Assembly: GCA_023382265.1 (NCBI GenBank)
Contig: JAMCPX010000073.1
Coordinates: forward strand, 1-63,935
DNA: 63,935 nt
Direction of reading: 5' to 3'
Source: Deltaproteobacteria bacterium
GTDB lineage: Bacteria > JAMCPX01
Both the position numbers and the translations under genes were made by a program. Below the pieces are notes generated by a model. That model did not search any database, was not told where the DNA came from, and saw only the letters and a program-made list of their open reading frames with translations. The stretch's first letter is position 1; each line of letters starts with the position of its first letter. Positions 33,329 through 43,141 of the stretch are shown here, piece after piece.

Positions 33329-36031
33329 TTAGGATACGGGTAAGCTGAGCAATTCAATTATCTCTTTTCTTGACAGACTTTTTGCGATACCTGTATCGTC
33401 ACTTTCAACAACGCTGTTCATCAGCTCTGCCTTTTTGTTTATAATGTTATTAATCTTTTCCTCAAGAGTGCCTCTTGTTATGAGTTTAAACACCTGCACG
33501 CTGTTTTTTTGGCCTATCCTGTGAAGCCTGTCTGTTGCCTGATTTTCCCTCGCTGCATTCCACCATCTATCATAATGTATCACAATAGATGCTGCCGTTA
33601 GATCTATGCCGATACCGCCAGCGAGAAGGCTGCCTACAAACACTGTGTATCTTGGATCTTCCTGGAATTTTTTTATCACATTAGAGCGATTTCTGGTTGA
33701 ACCTCTCAGTGAAACAAAAGAAACTCTTTTCTTTGACAGCCAGCGTTCTATTATATCAAGCATCTCAAGATATTGGCTAAACACTGCAATCTTTTTACCA
33801 GAATCCAATGCTTCTTCCATGATTTCTTTAAATAACTCGAATTTGCCTGATGTGGCTGGTATTGCTTGATCGTCTATTATAAGATTCGGATGGTCACATA
33901 ACCTTTTGAGCTTTGTAATGAGTGCAAATATATGCATATAATCAACAGGTTTTGTTTCGTCTTGCAGATTTTTTATAATTTTGCTGCCCTGCGCATCAAT
34001 AAATCCCTTGTATATAGCTACCTGATGGGGTGTGAGTGTGCAATATCTTAAATCCTCCACTTTTGGCGGCAGTTCTTTCAGTACTGTTTCTTTTAATCTT
34101 CTTAATTTGAATGGATGTATGATCTTTTTAAGTAATTCTTTTTTATCTTGATTCCCGTCTTTTGTTATTGGTGTATCATATTCTTTAATAAACCCTTCAA
34201 TAGAGCCGAGATATCCAGGTAAGAGGAAATCGAATATAGACCATAGCTCGGACAGTCTATTTTCTATAGGTGTTCCTGTCAACGCGAGTTTATGTCTTGC
34301 ATTAAAAGATTTTACGGACTTAAAGGTTTTTGTTTGATGGTTTTTTATCTTTTGCGCCTCATCAAGAATAACATATTGCCATTCCGGCTTTGATAATTTT
34401 TCGATATCGTTTATCATTACCGTATATGTTGTCAGCAATATGTCGTATGACGAATCGGCAGTAATAACTCTGTTTTTTCCGTAATATTTGTTTATCCTTA
34501 TCCATGGGAGGTATTTCTGCAATTTATTTTCCCAGTGATCAATAACAGATGTCGGAGATATGATAATGCTTGGAAGTGTGGATCCAGCCTTGTATAAGGC
34601 GGCAAGCAGTGCCATTGCCTGGTGAGTTTTACCGAGTCCCATTTCATCGGCAAGCACGCCGTTTAAATTGTTTTTATATAAAAACCACAACCAGTTATAA
34701 CCCGCCATTTGATACGACCTTAGCTCCCCAATCATACCGATATCTTTTTCTTCAGGGGCAGGAGATGGCTCTGAAATGCGGTTTAGTTCATAATAGAATT
34801 TATTAAGCGGCTCGGGTTCTTCTATATCTGTTTTATCCATTTCTGTTTTAAGCCTTATATAGTCAAGCCTTGATAACTTGATTCTCCCGTCATCCGTCAT
34901 ATTACCCTTTTTTGTGAAGCCTGTTAAGATATCATCAGAGAAGTATAGCCAGTCGTCTTTATACCTGACAAAGCCGTTTTTGTCTTTTTGTTTAAGGATT
35001 TCTCCGAGGCTTAAATTTATTCCGGAAACTTCATAGTACGGAGAAAGGTATATCCAGTCTGATGCATCTTCTACCCGTAATCTTGAAAGCTTTGATCCTG
35101 TTAATATACGGCTTTTTTTTACCTGTTCCGAAGGCTTGAATCGTTTTTCCTGTTCAAGAGAGATAATGTTATACCTAAAGAAGTTTATTATCTCTTCACC
35201 CTCATATATAAGAGGCTGTTCACCTTTAAAGTAAGGCATAAGTGTATCCGGAAGTCCCTGTATCCTGATAAAGGAATTATTATACCAGAACCATTTATCA
35301 TTTATGATATGAGATTTTACCTGATCGGCATTCAATATGATTTCATTATGGTCCGACATAATACGATAAACCGGTGTTAGAATAAGTCTGTTGCCGCTAT
35401 CAAAGTCGGCAAGCAATTCATAACGAATGGGTTTATCGGTGAATGTTACACTTGATGCACGCTCGGATATGTTTATGTCCGGAGACAGGCATAATTGCCG
35501 CAGTAAATCCGGTGATTCATGTGGTGGAACAGTAAGTCTTGCCGTTCTGCCGCTTGATTTATCCTGAAGTGTTATTTCGATAGAAGGACCGTCATTAAGA
35601 AGATCAACGGAAAGACTAATCTGATCCAATAATGAGAACCATGATACAAATATACTATAACCGGGATTTTTTGATATATCCCTCATAACGGATAACGAGG
35701 GTAATGATTTTTTGTTTTGCTTATATAAATCCTCCCTCTTGTGTATCCATACAAGCAATGCAGCAACCTCATGTTTACATATCCATCCCCATTCGCTTGA
35801 ATATGAGCATGTACATTTCATGGTAGTAATCTTATCGCTGTTCTGAAATATGTTTACCTCGTACGGCTTCTTGTTGTGACCGCGCACTATTGCCGATAAG
35901 ACATTTTCCTTGATGTTAATGGACAGGACATTATTATTATGAAAGTATGAAAGCCCCTTTTGCCATATTTCATGTGTAACCATATCCCTGATATGTCCAT
36001 AATTTACGGTTTTTAAATCAGCATTTATCAT
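33329..36031 (-). CDS. SNF2/Rad54-family helicase with SWIM zinc finger
   Basis: 900 residues. Near residues 75-95 a SWIM finger (CTCSYSSEWGWICKHEVAA, C-x-C...C-x-H). Residues 130-430 form the bacterial SNF2-associated region. Residues 440-890 are the motor: Q-like YQMAGYNWLWFLYKNN, Walker A DEMGLGKTHQAMA, DEAQ Walker B, LTGTPIENRL, and in the second lobe SLLAGGIGIDLTAAS and ATDRLHRIGQKNSV. It translocates on duplex DNA. Bacterial members resemble the RapA/HepA-like group and are used in repair or in remodelling transcription complexes. It stands alone upstream of tRNA-Lys. Confidence 0.93.
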   Translation of the reverse strand: MINADLKTVNYGHIRDMVTHEIWQKGLSYFHNNNVLSINIKENVLSAIVRGHNKKPYEVNIFQNSDKITTMKCTCSYSSEWGWICKHEVAALLVWIHKREDLYKQNKKSLPSLSVMRDISKNPGYSIFVSWFSLLDQISLSVDLLNDGPSIEITLQDKSSGRTARLTVPPHESPDLLRQLCLSPDINISERASSVTFTDKPIRYELLADFDSGNRLILTPVYRIMSDHNEIILNADQVKSHIINDKWFWYNNSFIRIQGLPDTLMPYFKGEQPLIYEGEEIINFFRYNIISLEQEKRFKPSEQVKKSRILTGSKLSRLRVEDASDWIYLSPYYEVSGINLSLGEILKQKDKNGFVRYKDDWLYFSDDILTGFTKKGNMTDDGRIKLSRLDYIRLKTEMDKTDIEEPEPLNKFYYELNRISEPSPAPEEKDIGMIGELRSYQMAGYNWLWFLYKNNLNGVLADEMGLGKTHQAMALLAALYKAGSTLPSIIISPTSVIDHWENKLQKYLPWIRINKYYGKNRVITADSSYDILLTTYTVMINDIEKLSKPEWQYVILDEAQKIKNHQTKTFKSVKSFNARHKLALTGTPIENRLSELWSIFDFLLPGYLGSIEGFIKEYDTPITKDGNQDKKELLKKIIHPFKLRRLKETVLKELPPKVEDLRYCTLTPHQVAIYKGFIDAQGSKIIKNLQDETKPVDYMHIFALITKLKRLCDHPNLIIDDQAIPATSGKFELFKEIMEEALDSGKKIAVFSQYLEMLDIIERWLSKKRVSFVSLRGSTRNRSNVIKKFQEDPRYTVFVGSLLAGGIGIDLTAASIVIHYDRWWNAARENQATDRLHRIGQKNSVQVFKLITRGTLEEKINNIINKKAELMNSVVESDDTGIAKSLSRKEIIELLSLPVS

Positions 36032-36280
36032 ATCAAATTATTCATTTTATCAAGAAATAAACAGATGTCAAATATGGGTGTTGATTTTTATATACTTTCC
36101 TCTTATCCATATTAAACATATCCTCCGGCAAGCCTTTGTATTTGTCTTAGCTTTATTCGGAGTCAGAAAGTTTAAAAATGGCTGGACTTTGTACTGCATC
36201 CGATTTACAATGGATTCAAGATTATTTATAACTGCCCGGCATAAAAGCATAATTTTCAGGTACGTTAAAGGAGGAATACA

Positions 36281-36970
36281 ATGGAGTTTCTAAACACAAT
36301 AATTATAAAACCATTTGTTGCGTGGTATCACACGGTCGTGAGCTATATACCGAATATCATGACGATGCTGTTTGTAATTGTAATAGGGTTTATACTTGCA
36401 TGGCTTTTGAAGAGGATGACAAGATTTTTATTTAAGCTTATAAAATTTAATGAACTCGGAGAAAAAGCAGGGCTTTCCGTGATATTCAACGATAATTCCT
36501 TAAGTGTTATTGGAGAGAGATTCGTATATTGGTTTATAGTGTTTGTTTTCCTTATGCTCGGACTCAGTGCTCTGAAACTTACACCAATAGATCATCTTAT
36601 AACTAGCTTTTTTCTTTATCTCCCAAAATTAATTGCAGCAATTATTATATTTATAGCAGGCTACTTATTAGGAGATTTTCTTGATCGCATTATGGTCCTT
36701 GCGGCAGTTGGCTCCCATCTTCCTCATGCAAAAGCAATAGGCAGATTAACGAAGCTTGCTATTGTAATATTCTTTATCTTTATTTCACTTGATCTGCTTG
36801 AGATAGGAAAGAATGTAATCGTTGCGGCATTTTCTATAATTTTTGGAGGCGCTGTGCTGGGACTTGCAATCGCATTCGGTTTTGGTGCAAAGGACCTTGT
36901 AAAAGAATGGCTTGAAAAAATGGTAAAGGATTCCAGAAATGATAAAGATGATGGGATATCACACCTGTGA
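36281..36970 (+). CDS. MscS-type TM-helix membrane protein (CmpX-like)
   Basis: 229 residues with about five membrane helices (20-42, 72-98, 105-133, 150-180, 184-205). Carries two copies of the conserved TM_helix repeat of small mechanosensitive channels (VIVIGFILAWLLKRMTR and IFIAGYLLGDFLDRIM), ending LAIAFGFGAKDLVKEWLEKM, like the inner-lining helix of MscS. It has no cytoplasmic beta domain, so it is CmpX-like. May sense tension or c-di-GMP-related envelope changes. AAAGGAGG site before the ATG. It is isolated from neighbours. Confidence 0.85.
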   Translation: MEFLNTIIIKPFVAWYHTVVSYIPNIMTMLFVIVIGFILAWLLKRMTRFLFKLIKFNELGEKAGLSVIFNDNSLSVIGERFVYWFIVFVFLMLGLSALKLTPIDHLITSFFLYLPKLIAAIIIFIAGYLLGDFLDRIMVLAAVGSHLPHAKAIGRLTKLAIVIFFIFISLDLLEIGKNVIVAAFSIIFGGAVLGLAIAFGFGAKDLVKEWLEKMVKDSRNDKDDGISHL

Positions 36971-37015
36971 GCATTAGCCCAAAAATCGCATTCCTGGGTT
37001 AGTGAACAAATACGA

Positions 37016-38002
37016 TCATTTTCCTCTATCCTCGTCCTTACCCATTGTCTCTATGTAATGCCTTTTGTAGATATATCTACCAAGTGGATTGTCAAAGCTT
37101 GTCCAGTTTCCATCATTATTCGTTTCATTCTTGATATGAGCGCGCATACTTGCGATCTTCGCATCCATATCCTCCGCATAATGCAGTATTATTGCTTCCA
37201 TTAATTTGGGTCTCTTAGGAGATCCAAATTCATACTCACCGTGATGGCTTAGTATACTGTGCTTTAAAAGCATAGCAAGCTCCAAAGGAAAATCCTTTAT
37301 TTCGGATATAAGTTTATCAACAATCACGGTACCAATAACAATATGCCCTATAAGCCTTCCTTCATCCGTGTACTCTGTTGCAAATTCACCTCCGAGTTCT
37401 TTTATTTTACCTATATCATGAAACATAGCCGCTGTAAGAAGCAGGGACCTGTCAATGCCTTCGTATATGCTAACGATCATATCCACAAGTTTTACAACAT
37501 TAAGTGTGTGCTCAAGTAAACCTCCTGCATAAGCATGATGTATGCTCTTTGCGGCACTTGATGCTTTGAATAAATTAATCATATCTTCTTTCGAAAAAAA
37601 CAACTCCGTGAGTGATTTCAAATGCGGATTGTCCATCGTAGCCATAAGCATCTTTAATTCGTAAAACATCTCATCGGATGAACGTAGAGATCTCATTACA
37701 TAATCGGAGAGTTCTACAAGTGATTTATCGATCCATCTGATCTCGTCAACTGATACCTGCAGTTTACCTTTATAATTATTTACCCTTCCCCTCACCTGTA
37801 TTACGTCATTAGTGCTTATTGTAGAATCTATCTCTTTTGCATTATCCCACACCCTTGCCTCTACATCACCCGATTTGTCTCCCAATACAATTGTAAGATA
37901 ATCTTTACCAGTCTTTCCTGTACCAAGATTCTTATCCTTAATAAGAAAGGTGCTGTCAACTATCATTCCTTCTTTTAAATCTGTAACCATACTTTTTTTC
38001 AT
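37016..38002 (-). CDS. OB-fold/HD-domain 3'-5' exoribonuclease, YhaM-like
   Basis: 328 residues. N-terminal OB-fold nucleic-acid domain (15-95, LGDKSGDVEARVWDN, VRGRVNNYKGKLQVSV). Residues 155-300 are an HD phosphohydrolase: HHAYAGGLLEHTLNVVK, MFHDIGKIKEL (the HD), LKHSILSHHGEYEFGSPKRP and a late Asp in YAEDMDAKI. The OB-HD order is that of YhaM/CBF1, which degrades RNA and some DNA 3'-5'. The upstream ABC permease gene ends 4 bases before it, so it is co-transcribed with the exporter, likely by chance. Confidence 0.9.
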   Translation of the reverse strand: MKKSMVTDLKEGMIVDSTFLIKDKNLGTGKTGKDYLTIVLGDKSGDVEARVWDNAKEIDSTISTNDVIQVRGRVNNYKGKLQVSVDEIRWIDKSLVELSDYVMRSLRSSDEMFYELKMLMATMDNPHLKSLTELFFSKEDMINLFKASSAAKSIHHAYAGGLLEHTLNVVKLVDMIVSIYEGIDRSLLLTAAMFHDIGKIKELGGEFATEYTDEGRLIGHIVIGTVIVDKLISEIKDFPLELAMLLKHSILSHHGEYEFGSPKRPKLMEAIILHYAEDMDAKIASMRAHIKNETNNDGNWTSFDNPLGRYIYKRHYIETMGKDEDRGK

Positions 38003-38006
38003 ATAT

Positions 38007-39692
38007 CTACCCTTCCTGCGTCTTTAACGCATTTTCTGCTTTTTCTCTTATGTATAAAACAGGATACACGATAGTTGCAAATGATATAAGATACATAAAG
38101 CTTATCCAGATGTAATCATAAAATGTAAGACCTGCTGGAAATACAAATTCCTTCATAACCCTGTATGTGGGTATTGACTGTATAAGAAGCACAATCCCCG
38201 TAATTCCTAGGCTTACAATCATAAACAACAATCCGCCGAACCCCATTGCAATGTCGGCAACATTTTCATAATGGTATTTCGGGTAGATTGCACCAAAACT
38301 AACACCAAGATTTGCAATCGCTGCCGTCAACAACATCATCGTAAAGATCGACAGATACATAATGTACCAGAAAACACCGAGCACATGGTTTGTAAAATAA
38401 ACAATGCCGAATGCAACAATCAAAAGTGGTACAAGGTTATAAAGAATCTTTGCTCTTAACAGTTCGGAAAGTTCATTCGGGGAAACCTTTATCAACCACA
38501 TAGCCCGTCCCTCAAGGCTGACAGCGGAGAACGCAAACCTTGCAGATATAGCAGTAATAACAAATGCAGCGAGTCCAAGATTAAAGAATGCAACTGCATT
38601 TTTTATATACAGGGTCGGGAAAGGTATGCCGTTTAGAGGCAGCACTGTAAAATTGTAAACATAAACAAGTACAAGCGCACCAAGCAAAAGCAGCTGTGAC
38701 CACTGAGATGCATCTCTGAAAAACCCAAGGACATCCTTTTTGATTATCGCATTTACAAATATATTCTTCTTCCCGATTATTTTGTTGAATGATCTGTAAA
38801 ATATGCCTTTCCTTTTTAGCCTGGCAGTTTTAGATTCTTGAGCCTTTGTAAATCCCTTCATATAAAAAAGGTATGCCGAGAATACACCTATGCTGACACC
38901 CGCAAAGGCTGTTGTGATAAGTGGCAGTAGTGACTTTAAGGCATCATTATATTTATATGAAAGCATAGATAAGAGTGTCATACTTAGCCATGTACTCGGT
39001 AAAAGCATTGATTGCGATGAGCGGAGTGCTGCTAAATAGCCTATTACATTCTCAAATTTCTGCGGATTTAAAAACTGTTCCGGCCTTGCGATTCTAAAAC
39101 CTATGTACATGGATATAAACACCACAATAGAAATAAACAGCATAAACTCTCTAAAACGTCTTGCGGGTAATATGTATGTAATAATCATTGTGAATATAAT
39201 ACCCAAGGTTGACGCAACAAAGGTAAGGGATGCGAGTGCTACAATCATACCAATATAATAATAAATATTCCCTCCAATTACTGTACCATAAGCAATATAA
39301 ATGGGTGCACCGAATAAAAGAACCATCCATGAACTCTTAATAGTTGTTTGTACAAGTCTTGCATAAAAAAACTCCTCAAGGGTTATAGGGATACTGATAA
39401 GAAGAGAAAGATCATCTGAAACATAATAAGTTGATATGGCGGTAATTATATTACTGAAAATCAGCATGGCAAAAAATATAAGGTTGACCATGTAAAGCAT
39501 CTTTCCTATAAGTAATTGACCTATCAGTTCTGTCTTTGAGAAGTACACAAGCATTGTTGAAAAAAAGAGATACTCACCCACAAAAAAACTCATCGCCAGT
39601 AAGAACATACCAATGATTTTTATTCTATTTTTATTATCTTTTAAAGAGGTGAATCTTTTGAATGATAAGAGTGCAGGTTGGATGGCTCGCAT
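38007..39692 (-). CDS. ABC-2-type exporter permease (large, ~12 helices)
   Basis: 561 residues, mostly hydrophobic helices (about 12). Resembles the long putative ABC permease family with an N-terminal YYVSDDLSLLISIPITLEEF stretch and a central charged loop (residues 290-310). Partner of the ATPase encoded immediately upstream on the same strand, no gap between them. Direction is likely export; substrate unknown, lipids or drugs being common for such pairs. Confidence 0.85.
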   Translation of the reverse strand: MRAIQPALLSFKRFTSLKDNKNRIKIIGMFLLAMSFFVGEYLFFSTMLVYFSKTELIGQLLIGKMLYMVNLIFFAMLIFSNIITAISTYYVSDDLSLLISIPITLEEFFYARLVQTTIKSSWMVLLFGAPIYIAYGTVIGGNIYYYIGMIVALASLTFVASTLGIIFTMIITYILPARRFREFMLFISIVVFISMYIGFRIARPEQFLNPQKFENVIGYLAALRSSQSMLLPSTWLSMTLLSMLSYKYNDALKSLLPLITTAFAGVSIGVFSAYLFYMKGFTKAQESKTARLKRKGIFYRSFNKIIGKKNIFVNAIIKKDVLGFFRDASQWSQLLLLGALVLVYVYNFTVLPLNGIPFPTLYIKNAVAFFNLGLAAFVITAISARFAFSAVSLEGRAMWLIKVSPNELSELLRAKILYNLVPLLIVAFGIVYFTNHVLGVFWYIMYLSIFTMMLLTAAIANLGVSFGAIYPKYHYENVADIAMGFGGLLFMIVSLGITGIVLLIQSIPTYRVMKEFVFPAGLTFYDYIWISFMYLISFATIVYPVLYIREKAENALKTQEG

Positions 39693-40439
39693 TTATAGAT
39701 CAAGCTCCTCAACAAGGTTTTCATGAGTGAGCTTTAAGAAAACGGTTTCAAGTGAACCGCCTTTTACGTTTGCCTGCTCCTTTAGCTCCTGAACAGTACC
39801 AAGCGCTATGATCCTGCCCCCATCTATGATCCCAACCCTGTCTGAAAGCTGTTCTGCTATGAACAGATCGTGGGTTGACATGAGTATAGTCTTGCCTTTC
39901 TTCTTTATACTTTTAAATATGGCTTTTAACAGTGCCATTCCGCGGGGATCAAGTCCAACCATGGGCTCATCCACTATGATATACTTTGGATTGTGAATCA
40001 TTGCTGATGCAAATACAAGTCTCTGTTTCATCCCGTGCGAATACCCTTCTATGAGTTCATCCTTAAAGTTATCTATTGAAAACAACTTTAGTAATTCCTG
40101 TGCGTACTCCTCTACGTCAAAACCGTCGAGATTATACATATTGGCAACAAAAAGCATGTATTCATAACCGGTAAGTTTTTCATAAACGAATGGTCTGTCC
40201 GGGATGTAGCCAATGAGCTTTTTTGCACCGACAGGCTGTTTCATGATACTGTGTCCATCGATATGGATATCGCCTGATGCAGGATTTAAAAGTCCTACTA
40301 TCATTTTCATAAGTGTTGTTTTACCTGCACCATTAGGACCAAGCAGTGAAAACAATTCGCCATCCTTTATAACAAGGCTTACATCATCAACAGCTTTAAT
40401 ATTCGTAAAATTTTTTGTTATATTATCTATCTTGATCAT
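39693..40439 (-). CDS. ABC transporter ATP-binding protein
   Basis: From the ATG at 40439 (MIKIDNITKNF), 248 residues; longer starts (40457 or upstream) run into mutM. Walker A is LLGPNGAGKTTLMKM, signature YSHGMKQRLVF (SHGMK in place of SGG), Walker B YIIVDEPMVGLDP and the switch His in STHD. The C-terminal extension (about 215-248) is short. It energises the permease downstream, which starts at the next base after its stop. Confidence 0.93.
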   Translation of the reverse strand: MIKIDNITKNFTNIKAVDDVSLVIKDGELFSLLGPNGAGKTTLMKMIVGLLNPASGDIHIDGHSIMKQPVGAKKLIGYIPDRPFVYEKLTGYEYMLFVANMYNLDGFDVEEYAQELLKLFSIDNFKDELIEGYSHGMKQRLVFASAMIHNPKYIIVDEPMVGLDPRGMALLKAIFKSIKKKGKTILMSTHDLFIAEQLSDRVGIIDGGRIIALGTVQELKEQANVKGGSLETVFLKLTHENLVEELDL

Positions 40440-40444
40440 ATTGT

Positions 40445-41203
40445 TCAATGCTGACATACCGGACAGTAAACCGTGCGTCTCCCTGCAAATCTTATTTTTA
40501 CAATGCCTGTAGAACATACAGGACAGTCAACCCTATTTTCAAGTGATAGAAATCGCCTGTCTTCTCTTCCGTACGCCACTGTCTTTTTTATTGCATCTTC
40601 AAGTACTTTTACAATCATTTGATAAAGCCTTTCTGATTCATCTTTTTTCAGCGAGCCGGTATCCCGCATGGGAAGTACGCCTGCTTTAAATAGTATCTCA
40701 TCCGCATAAACAGAACCTATGCCCGCTATAATAGACTGATCCATTAGAAACCGTTTCATCTTCGTCTTCTTTTTCAATAATGAATCTTTCAGATATGTCA
40801 GAGTAAATCGATCCTTTTCTGCAACGGGATCATACCCAAGCACGGCAAGTTCCTCAATTTGCTTGTTAAACCATATTGATGCCCATTTAAAAATGTATAA
40901 ATTCTTTCCTGTATTAAAACCAAATTCTGCACATATTGATGATAAACCACGCGTTGAATCGGCAATAGCCATTTCACCAAATAAGCCAAAATGCAATACA
41001 AAGGTTTTATTCCCTGAAAATTTAAATATTAAATATTTACCCCTTCTATCAATCCGATCAAGCGATTTCTCTAAAAAATCTTTTTCCGATCCATTATGCT
41101 TAATAATACCCTTTTTGACAATATTTATATGCTGTAAACGCTTTTCTTTAAAGTTTCTTTCCATTGCTATGCGTCTCACTTCGACCTCTGGTAATTCCGG
41201 CAT
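40445..41203 (-). CDS. mutM: Formamidopyrimidine-DNA glycosylase
   Basis: 252 residues. The start is the ATG at 41203 because Fpg needs Pro as the second residue (MPELPEVEVRR); an earlier TTG would spoil this. Pro2 and Glu3 are the catalytic residues; Lys in the KGIIKH/GRRGKY region follows. The H2TH segment is QSIIAGIGSVYADEILFKAGV, and the C-terminal zinc finger has CPVC...CPVC. It removes 8-oxoguanine in the base-excision pathway. Stop lies just before the ABC ATPase start, and its start is overlapped closely by ptsN, so all are in one operon. Confidence 0.95.
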   Translation of the reverse strand: MPELPEVEVRRIAMERNFKEKRLQHINIVKKGIIKHNGSEKDFLEKSLDRIDRRGKYLIFKFSGNKTFVLHFGLFGEMAIADSTRGLSSICAEFGFNTGKNLYIFKWASIWFNKQIEELAVLGYDPVAEKDRFTLTYLKDSLLKKKTKMKRFLMDQSIIAGIGSVYADEILFKAGVLPMRDTGSLKKDESERLYQMIVKVLEDAIKKTVAYGREDRRFLSLENRVDCPVCSTGIVKIRFAGRRTVYCPVCQH

Positions 41204-41205
41204 GC

Positions 41206-41661
41206 TCAATCCATTCCATTTGTTATGTTCATAACATCTTCGGGGGTATTCACATTGAGCAGCTTACTTTTATTCTGTTCTACTTTTAAAAGTCTTGATA
41301 CCCTTACAAGTGCATCAAGATATGATTCACGGTTTCGAGCCGGTCCTATGAACATGAATACGATCTTTACAGGCTCGGTAGTTTTGTCATACTCGATACC
41401 ATCCTTATCTATACCAATCACAAGCAAGGTATTATCGATCTTATCGGATATAATATGCGGCAGTGCAATACCGCTGCCTATGGATGTCGACATAACACTC
41501 TCGCGCTCTATGAATTTGTTAAATAAAATATCCCTTTCTTCAAAAGGATCTATTTTTACAAGCATATCTATAAGACGCAAAAGTACAGGATCTCTTTTTT
41601 TTATATCAAATCCTATTTGTATAAGTCTTTTATCTGCAATATTCGAAAGTTTTATAGTCAT
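41206..41661 (-). CDS. ptsN: PTS EIIA-Ntr-type protein (PtsN)
   Basis: 151 residues of the fructose/mannitol EIIA fold. The phosphoryl-accepting His is in GIALPHII (near residue 67). No IIB or IIC domain is attached and no sugar permease is nearby, so it is the regulatory EIIA-Ntr kind, usually involved in nitrogen and potassium control. 4-base overlap with the alcohol dehydrogenase gene upstream and end close to mutM, suggesting shared transcription. His is intact. Confidence 0.9.
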   Translation of the reverse strand: MTIKLSNIADKRLIQIGFDIKKRDPVLLRLIDMLVKIDPFEERDILFNKFIERESVMSTSIGSGIALPHIISDKIDNTLLVIGIDKDGIEYDKTTEPVKIVFMFIGPARNRESYLDALVRVSRLLKVEQNKSKLLNVNTPEDVMNITNGMD

Positions 41662-42845
41662 ACATGCATTGATTTAATTAATATAGTAACTACAGCATCT
41701 TTATTAAGTCTTGAACTGCCTGAAAGGCTACCATGCTTATAGCCGTACAACCTTATAACATCTTCTGAAAGTACGGCAAGTGCTTCATGTTTTATGCCTA
41801 CATTCTCCAGGTGTTCTTTTATACCGATCTCATTAAGCCAATTTTTAATCTTAAGGATAGCGGCTTCTGCCTTTTCTTCCATGGTACCTGTATAATCAAA
41901 AAGCCTTTCTCCAAGTTTTGCAATCCTTTCCGGTCTCACGTCAAGCATAAACTCAAGATACGGCACAAGTATAATGCCGAGTCCCCTGCCGTGACTGATG
42001 TCATACCATCCACTCAATACATGCTCAATTTGATGGATTGGGAAACTTCCTCCCCGTCCTGCTGACGGTATGCCTGATAGCGCAAGACTGCTTGCCCAGC
42101 TTAAATATGATCTTGCTTCAATATCATCGGGATAAGCAATTGCCTTTATAGTATATTCAATAACAATCTGTAAGAGCCCCTCTGTCATTCGATCGGAGAC
42201 ATCCGATGTATTATTACCAGTTATATAGGTCTCAAGCAAATGGCATAATATATCGGTTCCGCTATCTGCCGTTGTCTTGCTGTTAGTGCTAACGGTTAGC
42301 TCCGGATCGATCACTGAACAAACAGGGGTAAGTATCTCATGTTCGAGTACTGCCTTCTCGTGCGTATCCCATTTTGTTATAACTGCTGTTCCGTTCAGTT
42401 CCGAGCCTGTAGCAGCTATTGTAGGTATGGTAATAACCGGCAGTGCATTGCTAATTCTATCGGGTTCTTTATCCCAGCTTCTTATATAATTCCATACAGA
42501 ACCCTTGCTTACAGAAACAAGGGCAATGCCTTTGGATGCGTCCATAACAGAACCGCCGCCGAGTGCTATTATAAAGTCACAGCCTTCTTTCTCAGCCATC
42601 ATTGCGCCCTGGTCAACCGAATCAACCCTTGGGTTCGGTTCAATTTTGTCATAAACAACCGCTTGAATATCTTCTTTATCAAGCATAAGAAGCAATTTAT
42701 CGGTTAAGCCAAGCCTTTTCATCGCAGACCTGCCCGTTACAAGCAAAGCCCTATCGCCGAATCCTCTTGCCCTCTTAGCTGCGTTTTGAAATTCACCGGT
42801 GCCGAAATAAACCTTTGTTTTTCTATACCAGTAAAAACTATCCAT
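41658..42845 (-). CDS. Iron-containing alcohol dehydrogenase (BDH-like)
   Basis: 395 residues of the group III, Fe-dependent alcohol dehydrogenases. The N-terminal NAD(P) part has FGTGEF, ALGGGSVMDASKG; the C-terminal helical part has the metal ligands: Asp in ADSGTDILCHLLETY, His in PIHQIEHVLSG and the HGRGLGI His. The WYRKTKVYFGTG opening and MKRLGL match the BDH (butanol dehydrogenase) subgroup. NADPH-dependent reduction of aldehydes to alcohols is the normal role. Downstream is ptsN with a 4-base overlap. Confidence 0.93.
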   Translation of the reverse strand: MDSFYWYRKTKVYFGTGEFQNAAKRARGFGDRALLVTGRSAMKRLGLTDKLLLMLDKEDIQAVVYDKIEPNPRVDSVDQGAMMAEKEGCDFIIALGGGSVMDASKGIALVSVSKGSVWNYIRSWDKEPDRISNALPVITIPTIAATGSELNGTAVITKWDTHEKAVLEHEILTPVCSVIDPELTVSTNSKTTADSGTDILCHLLETYITGNNTSDVSDRMTEGLLQIVIEYTIKAIAYPDDIEARSYLSWASSLALSGIPSAGRGGSFPIHQIEHVLSGWYDISHGRGLGIILVPYLEFMLDVRPERIAKLGERLFDYTGTMEEKAEAAILKIKNWLNEIGIKEHLENVGIKHEALAVLSEDVIRLYGYKHGSLSGSSRLNKDAVVTILIKSMHV

Positions 42846-42943
42846 AATAGACCAATTTAGTGCAGTTTTTTGCCTATTACAACAATTATTTGGAAATGAC
42901 GCTTAATGTGTGAATGGAGCCTCTCTTTTTTCACTGTTTCGGG

Positions 42944-42979
42944 ATAATCAAAAGATTTCATCGGCGTTTACATCCGGGG
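42944..42979. repeat. Interspersed repeat, copy 1
   Basis: ATAATCAAAAGATTTC followed by a GGCGTTT...CCGGGG block. A second copy lies at 58815-58849. The first 16 bases are identical; the rest differ by a handful of changes. It lies in the gap between the dehydrogenase and DUF4398-like genes. Confidence 0.7.
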
Positions 42980-42981
42980 TA

Positions 42982-43067
42982 AAGCGTCTATGCTGTCATT
43001 CCCGCGAAAGCGGGTACCCAGAGAATGTATGCCCGCGTACTCTGGTATAACGGATACCCCGACGCTT
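42982..43067. repeat. Nested foldback element (MITE/REP-like)
   Basis: AAGCGTC (42982-42988) is matched by GACGCTT (43061-43067). Inside are CCCGC-GAAA-GCGGG (43001-43014) and CCAGAG ... CTCTGG. The CATTCCCGCGAAAGCGGG core is a common interspersed palindrome of Gram-negative genomes. It lies directly next to the copy-1 repeat above. Confidence 0.7.
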
Positions 43068-43141
43068 GCGTTGTGTAGCTTCATTGTTTATTCTATGTTT
43101 AGCAAACTACCACAGCCGGATACATCGGGTTTCACATCAAA

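Noticed and set aside
36078-36293. 71-codon plus-strand open frame upstream of the TM-helix gene
   Set aside because: No ribosome site and no family resemblance; it overlaps the start of a well-supported gene (36281).
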